63,426 bases of DNA from an uncultured bacterium (GTDB taxonomy: Bacteria; Bacteroidota; Bacteroidia; Bacteroidales; Bacteroidaceae): contig CAJMQU010000026.1 in NCBI GenBank assembly GCA_905215555.1, positions 1 to 63,426 of the forward strand, in the 5' to 3' direction. Shown in pieces: positions 43,372-51,435 of this stretch; position 1 is the stretch's first letter, and every line of letters begins with the position of its first letter. The notes beneath the pieces were generated by a model. It had not been told where the DNA came from. It saw only the letters and a list, made by a program, of their open reading frames with translations, and made no database searches. The translations under genes were made by a program, and so were the position numbers.

Positions 43372-45804
43372 ATGAAAGTAATTAAATTCGGTGGAACGTC
43401 CGTAGGTTCCGCGAACAGTATTTTGAGCGTCAAGAGAATTGTAGAAGCAGTAGAAGAACCGGTTATTGTGGTGGTATCCGCGCTGGGCGGCATTACAGAC
43501 AAACTAATAAATACCTCGAAAATGGCTGCCACTGGTGACGCTGCCTATGAAAATGAGTTTCGTGAGATCGTTTACCGCCATGTGGAAATGATTAAGGAAG
43601 TGATTCCTGCCGGTGCGGCGCAAGTGGAACTGCAACGCCAGATAGGTGAATTACTCAATGAACTGAAAGATATTTTCCAAGGTATCTATCTGATAAAAGA
43701 CCTTTCGCAAAAGACTTCCGATACGATTGTCAGCTATGGTGAGCGTCTGTCGTCCATTATCGTAGCAGAGCTGACAGGGGCGAAATGGTTCGATTCCCGC
43801 AAATTCATCAAGACGGAGAAGAAACACTCCAAGTATGTGCTGGATACGGATTTGACGAATGAGTTGATCCGCGAAACATTCAGCGAATTGCCGAAACGTT
43901 CATTAGTGCCGGGTTTCATCTCTACTGATAAGGTGACGGGAGATGTGACGAATCTGGGGCGTGGCGGTTCCGATTATACGGCTGCGGTGATTGCGGCTGC
44001 ACTGGATGCCGACCAACTGGAAATCTGGACGGATGTGGATGGTTTCATGACTGCCGACCCACGTGTGATTTCTACGGCATACACCATCAACGAACTGAGT
44101 TATGTGGAAGCAACGGAGCTTTGTAACTTCGGTGCTAAAGTGGTATATCCGCCGACTATTTATCCGGTTTGCCATAAGAATATTCCTATACTGATAAAGA
44201 ATACGTTTAATCCTGAAGGGACAGGGACGATTATTAAACAAGAAGTTTCCGATCCGCAAACCAAAGCGATTAAGGGGATTTCTTCTATTAACGATACGAG
44301 TCTGATTACCGTGCAGGGGCTTGGTATGGTAGGTGTGATTGGTGTGAACTACCGTATCTTCAAGGCGCTGGCTAAGAATGGTATCAGCGTGTTCCTCGTG
44401 TCTCAGGCATCTTCGGAGAATTCTACGTCTATCGGTGTGCGCAATGCGGATGCCGACCTGGCATGTGAAGTACTGAATGAAGAGTTTGCCAAGGAAATCG
44501 AGATGGGAGAGATTTCTCCTATACAGGCAGAAAAGAATCTGGCTACGGTGGCTATCGTAGGCGAGAATATGAAGCATACACCGGGTATTGCAGGAAAGCT
44601 ATTCGGTACGCTGGGGCGTAACGGTATCAATGTGATTGCTTGTGCGCAGGGGGCTTCGGAAACGAATATCTCGTTCGTTGTGGATGCTAAATCATTGCGT
44701 AAATCGCTGAACGTTATCCATGACTCGTTCTTCTTGTCGGAATATCAGGTGTTGAACCTGTTTATTTGCGGTATCGGTACGGTGGGCGGTAGCCTGGTAG
44801 AACAAATCCGTTGCCAACAACAGAAGTTGATGCTGGAGAACGGTTTGAAGTTGCATATCGTGGGGATTGCCGATGCAGACCGTGCTATGTTCAGCCGTGA
44901 AGGTTTTGATTTGACTGACTTCCGCAAGGAATTGGCAGAGAAAGGGAAACCAAGTACGCTGGAAACCTTGCGTGATGAGATTATCGGCATGAATATCTTC
45001 AATTCTGTATTTGTGGATTGTACGGCAAGTGCGGCAGTAGCTTCTTTATATAAAGATCTGTTGTTGCATAACGTTTCTGTAGTGGCTGCCAACAAGATTG
45101 CCGCTTCTTCAGAATACGAAAATTATCGTGAACTGAAACAGATTGCCCGCCAGCGTGGTGTGAAGTATCTCTTCGAGACGAACGTAGGTGCAGGACTTCC
45201 TATTATCAATACAATCAATGACCTTATCCATAGTGGTGACAAGATTCTGAAGATTGAGGCTGTGCTGAGCGGTACGTTGAATTATATCTTCAACAAGATC
45301 AGTGCGGATATTCCTTTCAGTAAGACCATCAAGATGGCACAGGAAGAGCGTTATTCCGAACCGGACCCGCGTATTGACCTCAGTGGCAAAGATGTGATTC
45401 GCAAACTGGTGATTCTGGCACGTGAGGCCGGCTACAGACTGGAACAGTCAGATGTGGAAAAGAACCTGTTCGTGCCCGATGATTTCTTTGAAGGTACACT
45501 GGATGACTTTTGGAAGAAAGTGCCGAGTCTGGATGCAGATTTCGAAGCCCGTCGTAAGGTATTGGAAGCTGAGAATAAGCACTGGCGTTTCGTTGCCAAA
45601 TTGGAAAATGGCAAGGCATCCGTCGGTTTGCAGGAAGTGGGTATAAACCATCCGTTCTACGGGTTGGAAGGCAGTAACAATATCATATTGCTGACTACGG
45701 AACGATATAAGGAATATCCGATGATGATACAGGGATACGGTGCCGGTGCCGGTGTGACGGCAGCGGGGGTATTTGCGGATATTATGAGTATCGCAAACGT
45801 TTAA
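43372..45804 (+). CDS. thrA: Bifunctional aspartokinase / homoserine dehydrogenase I
   Basis: The product has 810 residues, the normal length for the fused enzyme. The aspartokinase part starts at residue 1 (MKVIKFGGTSVGSANSI) with YGERLSSI and GRGGSDYTAAVIAAAL, followed by ACT regulatory repeats (ITVQGLGMVGVIGV; VAIVGENMKHTPGIAGKLFG). The homoserine dehydrogenase starts near residue 463 with the NAD(P)-binding LFICGIGTVGGSL and has the family segment VLSGTLNYIFNKI. It catalyses the first and third steps from aspartate to threonine, with feedback through the ACT domains. It is the first gene of the thr operon. Confidence 0.98.
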   Translation: MKVIKFGGTSVGSANSILSVKRIVEAVEEPVIVVVSALGGITDKLINTSKMAATGDAAYENEFREIVYRHVEMIKEVIPAGAAQVELQRQIGELLNELKDIFQGIYLIKDLSQKTSDTIVSYGERLSSIIVAELTGAKWFDSRKFIKTEKKHSKYVLDTDLTNELIRETFSELPKRSLVPGFISTDKVTGDVTNLGRGGSDYTAAVIAAALDADQLEIWTDVDGFMTADPRVISTAYTINELSYVEATELCNFGAKVVYPPTIYPVCHKNIPILIKNTFNPEGTGTIIKQEVSDPQTKAIKGISSINDTSLITVQGLGMVGVIGVNYRIFKALAKNGISVFLVSQASSENSTSIGVRNADADLACEVLNEEFAKEIEMGEISPIQAEKNLATVAIVGENMKHTPGIAGKLFGTLGRNGINVIACAQGASETNISFVVDAKSLRKSLNVIHDSFFLSEYQVLNLFICGIGTVGGSLVEQIRCQQQKLMLENGLKLHIVGIADADRAMFSREGFDLTDFRKELAEKGKPSTLETLRDEIIGMNIFNSVFVDCTASAAVASLYKDLLLHNVSVVAANKIAASSEYENYRELKQIARQRGVKYLFETNVGAGLPIINTINDLIHSGDKILKIEAVLSGTLNYIFNKISADIPFSKTIKMAQEERYSEPDPRIDLSGKDVIRKLVILAREAGYRLEQSDVEKNLFVPDDFFEGTLDDFWKKVPSLDADFEARRKVLEAENKHWRFVAKLENGKASVGLQEVGINHPFYGLEGSNNIILLTTERYKEYPMMIQGYGAGAGVTAAGVFADIMSIANV

Positions 45805-45821
45805 TTAATGAAGAATGATGA

Positions 45822-47069
45822 ATGAAACATATAATTATATTAGGTGACGGCATGGCGGACTGGCCTGTAAAGTCTTTGGGTGACAAGACATTACTGCAAT
45901 ATGCCAAGACGCCGTATATGGATAAGTTGGCGAGTATGGGACGCACGGGACGGTTGAAGACTGTTGCCGATGGTTTCCATCCCGGCAGCGAGGTGGCGAA
46001 TATGTCCGTTCTGGGCTATGACCTGCCGAAAGTGTATGAAGGACGGGGACCTCTGGAGGCTGCCAGCATCGGTGTAGATTTGAAGCCGTGCGAAATGGCA
46101 ATGCGTTGTAATATTATTTGCATTGAAGGTGACTACATCAAGAATCACTCTTCCGGACATATTACGACCGAAGAAGCTGATGTGCTGGTGAAATACTTGC
46201 AGGAACATCTGGGCAATGAACGCATTCGTTTTCATACAGGTGTTCAGTACCGTCATCTGTTGGTTATCAAAGGGGGGGATAAGCGTATCGACTGTACGCC
46301 GCCGCATGATGTGCCTCTGAAACCTTTCCGCCCATTATTGGTGAAGCCTATGCCGGGCACGGAGAATATAACCGTTCCCGAAGGCAATGCTGAACTGACT
46401 CCTCAACAGACTGCGGATTTGATTAATGATCTTATCCTGCGTTCGCAGGTACTTCTGAAAAATCATCCGTTGAACCTGAAGCGTATGGCAGAAGGAAAAG
46501 ACCCTGCCAACAGTATCTGGCCTTGGAGTCCTGGTTATCGTCCCAAAATGGAGCGGCTGTCTGATAAATTCCCGCAAGTGAAGCGTGGTGCGGTAATTTC
46601 GGCTGTGGACTTGATTAACGGAATCGGATATTATGCCGATTTGCGTCGTCTGGCAGTGGAAGGGGCTACAGGATTATACGACACTAATTATGAGAATAAA
46701 GTGGCTGCCGCACTGGAAGCCTTGAAGACGGATGATTTTGTTTATCTGCATATCGAAGCCAGCGATGAGGCCGGACATGAAGGGAATGTGGAACTGAAAC
46801 TTCTGACTATCGAGAATCTGGATAGCCGTGCCGTAGGTCCTGTTTATGAGGCTGTGAAAGATTGGGACGAACCGGTAGCTATTGCCGTATTGCCCGATCA
46901 TCCTACACCGTGCGAACTTCGTACGCATACCAATGAACCGATTCCTTTCCTCATCTGGTATCCCGGCATTGAGCCGGATAGCGTGCAGACTTTCGATGAA
47001 GCATCAGTCTGTGAAGGAAGTTACGGATTATTGAAAGAAGATGAGTTTATTAATGAATTTATGAAGTGA
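45822..47069 (+). CDS. ApgM-type phosphoglycerate mutase homologue, proposed homoserine kinase
   Basis: The product has 415 residues of the alkaline phosphatase superfamily, ApgM branch: MKHIIILGDGMADWPVKSLG, GFHPGSEVANMSVLGYD, YLHIEASDEAGHEGN and AVLPDHPTPCELRTHT provide the metal ligands. ApgM relatives interconvert 3- and 2-phosphoglycerate, but members between thrA and thrC in genomes lacking thrB are annotated as proposed homoserine kinases (TIGR02535 concept). No GHMP-type thrB is present in this operon, so this gene is the best candidate for the missing step. Gaps are 17 bp to thrA and 2 bp to thrC. Confidence 0.88.
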   Translation: MKHIIILGDGMADWPVKSLGDKTLLQYAKTPYMDKLASMGRTGRLKTVADGFHPGSEVANMSVLGYDLPKVYEGRGPLEAASIGVDLKPCEMAMRCNIICIEGDYIKNHSSGHITTEEADVLVKYLQEHLGNERIRFHTGVQYRHLLVIKGGDKRIDCTPPHDVPLKPFRPLLVKPMPGTENITVPEGNAELTPQQTADLINDLILRSQVLLKNHPLNLKRMAEGKDPANSIWPWSPGYRPKMERLSDKFPQVKRGAVISAVDLINGIGYYADLRRLAVEGATGLYDTNYENKVAAALEALKTDDFVYLHIEASDEAGHEGNVELKLLTIENLDSRAVGPVYEAVKDWDEPVAIAVLPDHPTPCELRTHTNEPIPFLIWYPGIEPDSVQTFDEASVCEGSYGLLKEDEFINEFMK

Positions 47070-47071
47070 TT

Positions 47072-48373
47072 ATGAAATACTACAGTACCAATAAACAAGC
47101 TCCCGACGCTACTTTGGAAGAAGCCGTAGTCCGTGGGCTTGCAGCTGATAAGGGGCTATTCATGCCCTATACCATCAAGCCTTTGCCGCAGGATTTTTAT
47201 GACAACATCGATACTTTTTCTTTTCAGGAGATTGCCTATCGTGTAGCTGATGCTTTCTTCGGAGAAGATGTTCCGGCCGATACGTTGAAGGAAATCGTAT
47301 ATGATACGTTGAGTTTTGATGTTCCTTTGGTGAGAGTGACGGAAGATATTTATTCCCTCGAACTTTTCCACGGCCCGACGCTTGCCTTTAAAGATGTAGG
47401 CGGACGCTTTATGGCCCGTCTTTTGGGATATTTCATCAAGAAAGAAGGTCAGAAACAAGTGAATGTGCTTGTTGCTACTTCCGGTGATACGGGAAGTGCT
47501 GTTGCAAATGGTTTCCTTGGTGTGGAAGGCATTCGTGTATATGTGCTTTATCCCAAAGGAAAGGTCAGCGAAATACAGGAAAAGCAATTCACCACTCTTG
47601 GACAGAACATCACCGCCCTCGAAGTAGACGGTACTTTTGACGATTGCCAGGCATTGGTGAAATCAGCTTTCATGGACAGAGAATTGAATGAACACCTGCA
47701 ACTGACTAGCGCCAATTCTATCAATGTGGCGCGTTTTCTGCCACAGGCTTTCTATTACTTTTATGCTTATGCACAACTGAAAAAAGCCGGAAAAGCTGAT
47801 AATGCCGTTATTTGTGTTCCCAGCGGTAACTTCGGCAACATCACTGCCGGATTGTTTGGCAAACGTATGGGACTGCCTGTGACACGCTTCATTGCCGCCA
47901 ATAACCGTAATGATATCTTCTATCAATATTTACGGACTGGTGTGTATACTCCGCGTCCCTCTATCGCCACTATTGCCAATGCTATGGATGTGGGGGATCC
48001 GAGTAATTTTGCCCGTGTGCTCGACCTTTACGAGGGTAGCCATAAGGATATCACTGCCGAGATCAGTGGTACCACCTATACCAATGAACAGATTGCCGAG
48101 ACGATGCGCGAGACATGGAAAGGCTGCCATTATCTGCTCGACCCACACGGAGCCTGCGGCTTCCGTGCTTTGAAAGAAGGATTGAAACCCGGTGAAACGG
48201 GTGTCTTTTTGGAAACGGCACATCCGGCTAAGTTCCTGGATACTGTGGAAGGGATCATCGGTGAGGCTGTGGAAATTCCGGCGAAGTTGCAAGCTTTTAT
48301 GCAGGGAGAAAAGAAAAGCTTGCTTATGACAAAGGAATTTGCAGACTTCAAAAAGTACTTGATGTCACTGTAA
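47072..48373 (+). CDS. thrC: Threonine synthase
   Basis: The product has 433 residues from ATG 47072; an in-frame GTG at 47066 overlaps the previous stop and is less likely. The N-terminal KYYSTNKQAPDATLEEAVVR and the PLP-lysine motif FHGPTLAFKDVGGRF (Lys107) are typical, as are SGDTGSAVANGFLG and VCVPSGNFGNITAGLFGKRMG-like blocks (phosphate and cofactor binding). It converts O-phosphohomoserine to threonine. It is the last gene of the thr operon, followed by a strong terminator. Confidence 0.97.
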   Translation: MKYYSTNKQAPDATLEEAVVRGLAADKGLFMPYTIKPLPQDFYDNIDTFSFQEIAYRVADAFFGEDVPADTLKEIVYDTLSFDVPLVRVTEDIYSLELFHGPTLAFKDVGGRFMARLLGYFIKKEGQKQVNVLVATSGDTGSAVANGFLGVEGIRVYVLYPKGKVSEIQEKQFTTLGQNITALEVDGTFDDCQALVKSAFMDRELNEHLQLTSANSINVARFLPQAFYYFYAYAQLKKAGKADNAVICVPSGNFGNITAGLFGKRMGLPVTRFIAANNRNDIFYQYLRTGVYTPRPSIATIANAMDVGDPSNFARVLDLYEGSHKDITAEISGTTYTNEQIAETMRETWKGCHYLLDPHGACGFRALKEGLKPGETGVFLETAHPAKFLDTVEGIIGEAVEIPAKLQAFMQGEKKSLLMTKEFADFKKYLMSL

Positions 48374-48398
48374 CAGCTAGTTCGGGACATATACTATT

Positions 48399-48433
48399 GA
48401 GGGGGAGAGGCGATTGTTTCTCCCCTCTTTTTA
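48399..48433 (+). terminator. Terminator of the threonine operon
   Basis: GAGGGGGAGA pairs with TCTCCCCTC around a 10-base loop, followed by TTTTT. The rest of the gap up to 48614 shows nothing recognisable. Confidence 0.88.
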
Positions 48434-48614
48434 TGCTACAATTTAGTTCAGATACAACATACTATCAGGAAAAATCAATCCTGAAATCAAAAATAGCAGA
48501 CTGTCTGATAGAGGTACATACATCATCTGTTTTCGGAAGATGAAGCAGAAATACTCATTGGCTCTCCGCTTCGTTAACGTTCAGTAAATGTACTCTTGAC
48601 AAATATAACCACAT

Positions 48615-48926
48615 TTATTCTTTCTTCTGTATCACTTTCAGTTCTCCCGACTTCTGCCTGTTGTCCCACAAGACCACCACTTCTATCTTTTTCAGACTAT
48701 GCCGATAGAAAAGCGTATAGCCGGGATGGGGGATAATGTAGCGTATGTTTGCTACTTCGGTAGGTTGTCCGATGAACGGATTGAGGCTGATGCGGTGTAA
48801 GGTATTCTGCAATTGAATGTAGAGTGCCTCACTCAGTTCACTGTTCCCATTTTTAAGATTGAGAATCTGAATGGTTTCTTTCAACTCTTTCTTGGCGAGT
48901 AGTGACCATATCACTTGTTTAGCCAT
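48615..48926 (-). CDS. ParE/RelE-family toxin
   Basis: The product has 103 residues. It opens with VIWSLLAKKELKETIQIL, the helical start typical of ParE-like proteins, has SLNPFIGQPTE and RYIIPHPGYTLFYRH in the middle and ends with a beta strand and basic tail (IEVVVLWDNRQKSGEL). Such toxins act on DNA gyrase (ParE) or on ribosome-bound mRNA (RelE); the sequence favours the ParE side but does not prove it. It overlaps the antitoxin gene by 16 bp, antitoxin first. Confidence 0.85.
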   Translation of the reverse strand: MAKQVIWSLLAKKELKETIQILNLKNGNSELSEALYIQLQNTLHRISLNPFIGQPTEVANIRYIIPHPGYTLFYRHSLKKIEVVVLWDNRQKSGELKVIQKKE

Positions 48927-49102
48927 TCTTTCGCCTCCTTAATAATGGTTAGGTTATTCTGTCCTTCACTGTTGTCCAACTGGCGGCAGGCAGTTTCAAT
49001 GTCCCGACGCAGTTGATGCGAGAATACGAGCACTTGTTCTTTGCTCTGGGGATCGTCCGGCGTCTGAGTACGCGGCGTCAATTTTTCTTTGTTGTTTGTC
49101 AT
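48911..49102 (-). CDS. Putative antitoxin of the ParE-type pair
   Basis: The product has 63 residues with a charged N-terminus (TNNKEKLTPRTQTPDDPQ) and a C-terminal half (QLRRDIETACRQLDNSEG, IIKEAKEWLNK) that is probably helical. No DNA-binding family is recognisable at this length. The call rests on size, upstream position and the 16-bp overlap with the toxin. A strong ribosome-binding site (aaggagg) lies 8 bases ahead of the ATG, which fits the higher antitoxin expression these pairs need. TATCTTTA (leftward, about 49137-49144) is a near -7 box. Confidence 0.75.
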   Translation of the reverse strand: MTNNKEKLTPRTQTPDDPQSKEQVLVFSHQLRRDIETACRQLDNSEGQNNLTIIKEAKEWLNK

Positions 49103-49230
49103 AGGGTTATCCTCCTTAGTTTTTCATAGAACATCCTAAAGATACGAATAGTTTTGGAATATCCATGCGGTCTGAACATTTTTCTTCTCTCTGCGTTCTC
49201 TGTCCTTGAAACCAAAATTGCGATATCCGA

Positions 49231-50145
49231 ATGAAAGATAAGAAACTGGAAGCTAACCTAAGTTTAGTAGGCTCGCGTATATTGGCGGGATTGAATATGA
49301 ATGCCCTGAAATATCTGCTCCCTGTGTGGATGGGAGCATTGACGGGAGTCACAGTACGTTGTACTTTTGCTGCTGTGGCATTCTGGGTGACAGGCTGGTT
49401 TGTGAAAGAAGCGCCTGTCACACGACGGCAGCGTATCGGGCTACTTTGCTTGGGGGCGTTCGGCATGTATGGCTTTATGTTCTGCTATCTGCTGGGCATC
49501 AGTAAGACGACGCCTGTCAGTAGTGCCATCTTCAATTCCCTGCAACCTATTTGGGTGTTTCTTATCTCTGTTTTCTTCTTGCACGAGCGGGCTACGCTGA
49601 TGAAAATCATCGGTATCTCTCTCGGTTTCGGCGGTGCGTTGCTTTGCATATTAACGCAGGGGGACGATGATCTGGCGCACGATGCACTGACGGGTAATAT
49701 GCTTTGCTTGCTCAGTTCGTTTGTTTTTGCCATTTACTTGATACTGAGTAAGAAGCTACTGGAGGAAATTGGTTTGGTGACCGTAATGAAATATGTGTTT
49801 GGGGGCGCGGCGCTATCCGGTCTGGTGATATCTACTATCTTCGGGTGGGACGCGCCGTTGTTCGCCGACGCTGTCCACGGCACGTGGCACTGGATGCCGT
49901 GGTTGATATTAACCTTTATCCTTATTTTCCCCACCTATCTCAGCTATTGGCTGATGCCTATCGGACTGAAATATCTGAAAACAACCGTAGTGGCTATGTA
50001 CGGATATCTGATATTGATTGTGACCAGTATAGTTTCTTATATTGCCGGTCAGGATCGCTTCACTTGGGAACAGGGAGTGGCTATCGGGATGATATGCCTG
50101 AGCGTGTACTTTGTAGAGGTGGCGGAGGGGAAGGTTAATAATTGA
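49231..50145 (+). CDS. EamA/DMT-family transporter
   Basis: The product has 304 residues with about ten hydrophobic helices arranged as two EamA repeats (RILAGLNMNALKYLLPVWMG; GVTVRCTFAAVAFWV; SSAIFNSLQPIWVFLISVFF; FVFAIYLILSKKLLEEIG; YGYLILIVTSIVSYIAGQDR). The family exports or imports small metabolites across the inner membrane; substrate unknown. It converges with the thiamine pyrophosphokinase gene, and their 3' ends overlap by 11 bp. Confidence 0.92.
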   Translation: MKDKKLEANLSLVGSRILAGLNMNALKYLLPVWMGALTGVTVRCTFAAVAFWVTGWFVKEAPVTRRQRIGLLCLGAFGMYGFMFCYLLGISKTTPVSSAIFNSLQPIWVFLISVFFLHERATLMKIIGISLGFGGALLCILTQGDDDLAHDALTGNMLCLLSSFVFAIYLILSKKLLEEIGLVTVMKYVFGGAALSGLVISTIFGWDAPLFADAVHGTWHWMPWLILTFILIFPTYLSYWLMPIGLKYLKTTVVAMYGYLILIVTSIVSYIAGQDRFTWEQGVAIGMICLSVYFVEVAEGKVNN

Positions 50146-50797
50146 CAATTAGTAAATATTCTCCTTCTGCGTGAATGGTGAATTCTGTTCCTGTACATTC
50201 GTTCAGTGTGCCTTGCCACCAGTTGGTGAAGTCGCTGAGGGGATAAACCAAGCCTTCGCCATGCAGGCTGTGGGCATTGAAGTTGATGATGGAGATTTGC
50301 TTTCCCGGTTGGCAGGGAAAAGTTTGTGTTCCATGACAGGGGATGAGGATGCTGTAATCCGTGAATGTGCGGACGTTAGCGCCGGCACGCATATAGTCGA
50401 TGAGAAGGCTGATGTTTCCTAATGTGTGATCTTCCCGTTTGCCGGTGGCTCCGACGATGATAATGTTTTTTTTTCCCTGCTTCATGAGAAAATTGACAGC
50501 TTTTGTCTGGTCGTTCGTTTCCTGTTCGGAGACATAATGAAGGATAGAACCATATTTTCGGCGGTTTTCTTCGCTGAGTGAATCGCCGTCACCGATTATT
50601 ACGTCCGGCACATGACTATGTGCTATGTAAGCATCCGCACCGCCATCACAGCATACCACATAGGGGGCGTTTGCTAATATTTGCGAGGGGATGGGGTGGG
50701 TAGGGTAGTCACCATTTGCCAGGATTACTGCTTCTGGTTCGCCCCATAGGGTACAGAACTCTACTGAATTCTTATTATTATCTTCTTTCATCAGCAT
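50135..50797 (-). CDS. thiN: Thiamine pyrophosphokinase
   Basis: The product has 220 residues from ATG 50797; an in-frame GTG lies 12 bases upstream and another ATG 6 bases downstream. The motifs are AVILANGDYP, YVVCCDGGADAY, VIIGDGDSLSEENR, ETNDQTKAVNFLM and GATGKREDHTLGN, covering the nucleotide and thiamine sites. A C-terminal beta domain follows (HSLHGEGLVYPLSDF). It makes thiamine pyrophosphate from thiamine and ATP in the cytoplasm. It is the last gene of the TPP-riboswitch operon, so imported thiamine is trapped by phosphorylation. Confidence 0.95.
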   Translation of the reverse strand: MLMKEDNNKNSVEFCTLWGEPEAVILANGDYPTHPIPSQILANAPYVVCCDGGADAYIAHSHVPDVIIGDGDSLSEENRRKYGSILHYVSEQETNDQTKAVNFLMKQGKKNIIIVGATGKREDHTLGNISLLIDYMRAGANVRTFTDYSILIPCHGTQTFPCQPGKQISIINFNAHSLHGEGLVYPLSDFTNWWQGTLNECTGTEFTIHAEGEYLLIVNY

Positions 50798-50829
50798 TTG
50801 TTTTATCACCTTATCACTTTACTACCTTA

Positions 50830-51432
50830 TCATTCTATCACTTTGTTCATCATCTTTTTCCATTTGAAGTAGCCAAAGATAGCGATTATTGTATAAAGAG
50901 CGTATAGGCCGGCAGTAAAATCGAGCCCTTTATAGACATATAACCCGGCGCTGACGATGTCTACTACAATCCATGCCCACCATTGTTCCACATATTTACG
51001 TGCCAGCATCCACATGCCGACGATGCTGAGGGCAGTGGTGAATGAATCCAGCCAAGGGACGTTACTGTTGGTGAATTCTATCAGTATCCAGGCAATGCCG
51101 ACGAAAGTAACGGCAAATACAATGCTGAGAGGAAGATAGTGGCGCATGGGCATGCAGGTGATGGGAAGTTCTTGTTTACTCTCTTCTATGCAGAGATGAA
51201 GTTTCCTCCTGACAAAGCTGCCGTATTTCCACATCATCCAGCCATATACTGCCGCGCCGAGATAGTAGATATTGATTCCGAAGTCGGCATATAGTCCGGC
51301 ATCGTAATAAACGAAGATGTAGATAGCGGGCATGATGATACCCGCTATCCAAAGATAGATACTCGCCCGGTATTCCAGCCAAAGGTAGACAAGCCCGACG
51401 ATTGTTCCTATTATTTCAAGATTTTGCTCCAT
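50830..51432 (-). CDS. pnuT: PnuC-family transporter, predicted thiamine uptake (PnuT)
   Basis: The product has 200 residues with about seven membrane segments: EIIGTIVGLVYLWLEYRASI, GIIMPAIYIFVYYDAGLYAD, INIYYLGAAVYGWMMWKYG, SIVFAVTFVGIAWILIEF and others. The YLWLEYR and YYLGAAVYGWMMW words belong to the PnuC family, whose members facilitate diffusion of vitamin precursors that are then phosphorylated. Position between the TPP-riboswitch receptor and thiamine pyrophosphokinase identifies thiamine as the likely cargo (PnuT). It starts 3 bp after the receptor stop. Confidence 0.92.
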   Translation of the reverse strand: MEQNLEIIGTIVGLVYLWLEYRASIYLWIAGIIMPAIYIFVYYDAGLYADFGINIYYLGAAVYGWMMWKYGSFVRRKLHLCIEESKQELPITCMPMRHYLPLSIVFAVTFVGIAWILIEFTNSNVPWLDSFTTALSIVGMWMLARKYVEQWWAWIVVDIVSAGLYVYKGLDFTAGLYALYTIIAIFGYFKWKKMMNKVIE

Positions 51433-51435
51433 ATA

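Noticed and set aside
47066..47071. GTG start for thrC
   Set aside because: The ATG at 47072 gives the expected KYYSTN start, and the GTG overlaps the previous stop.
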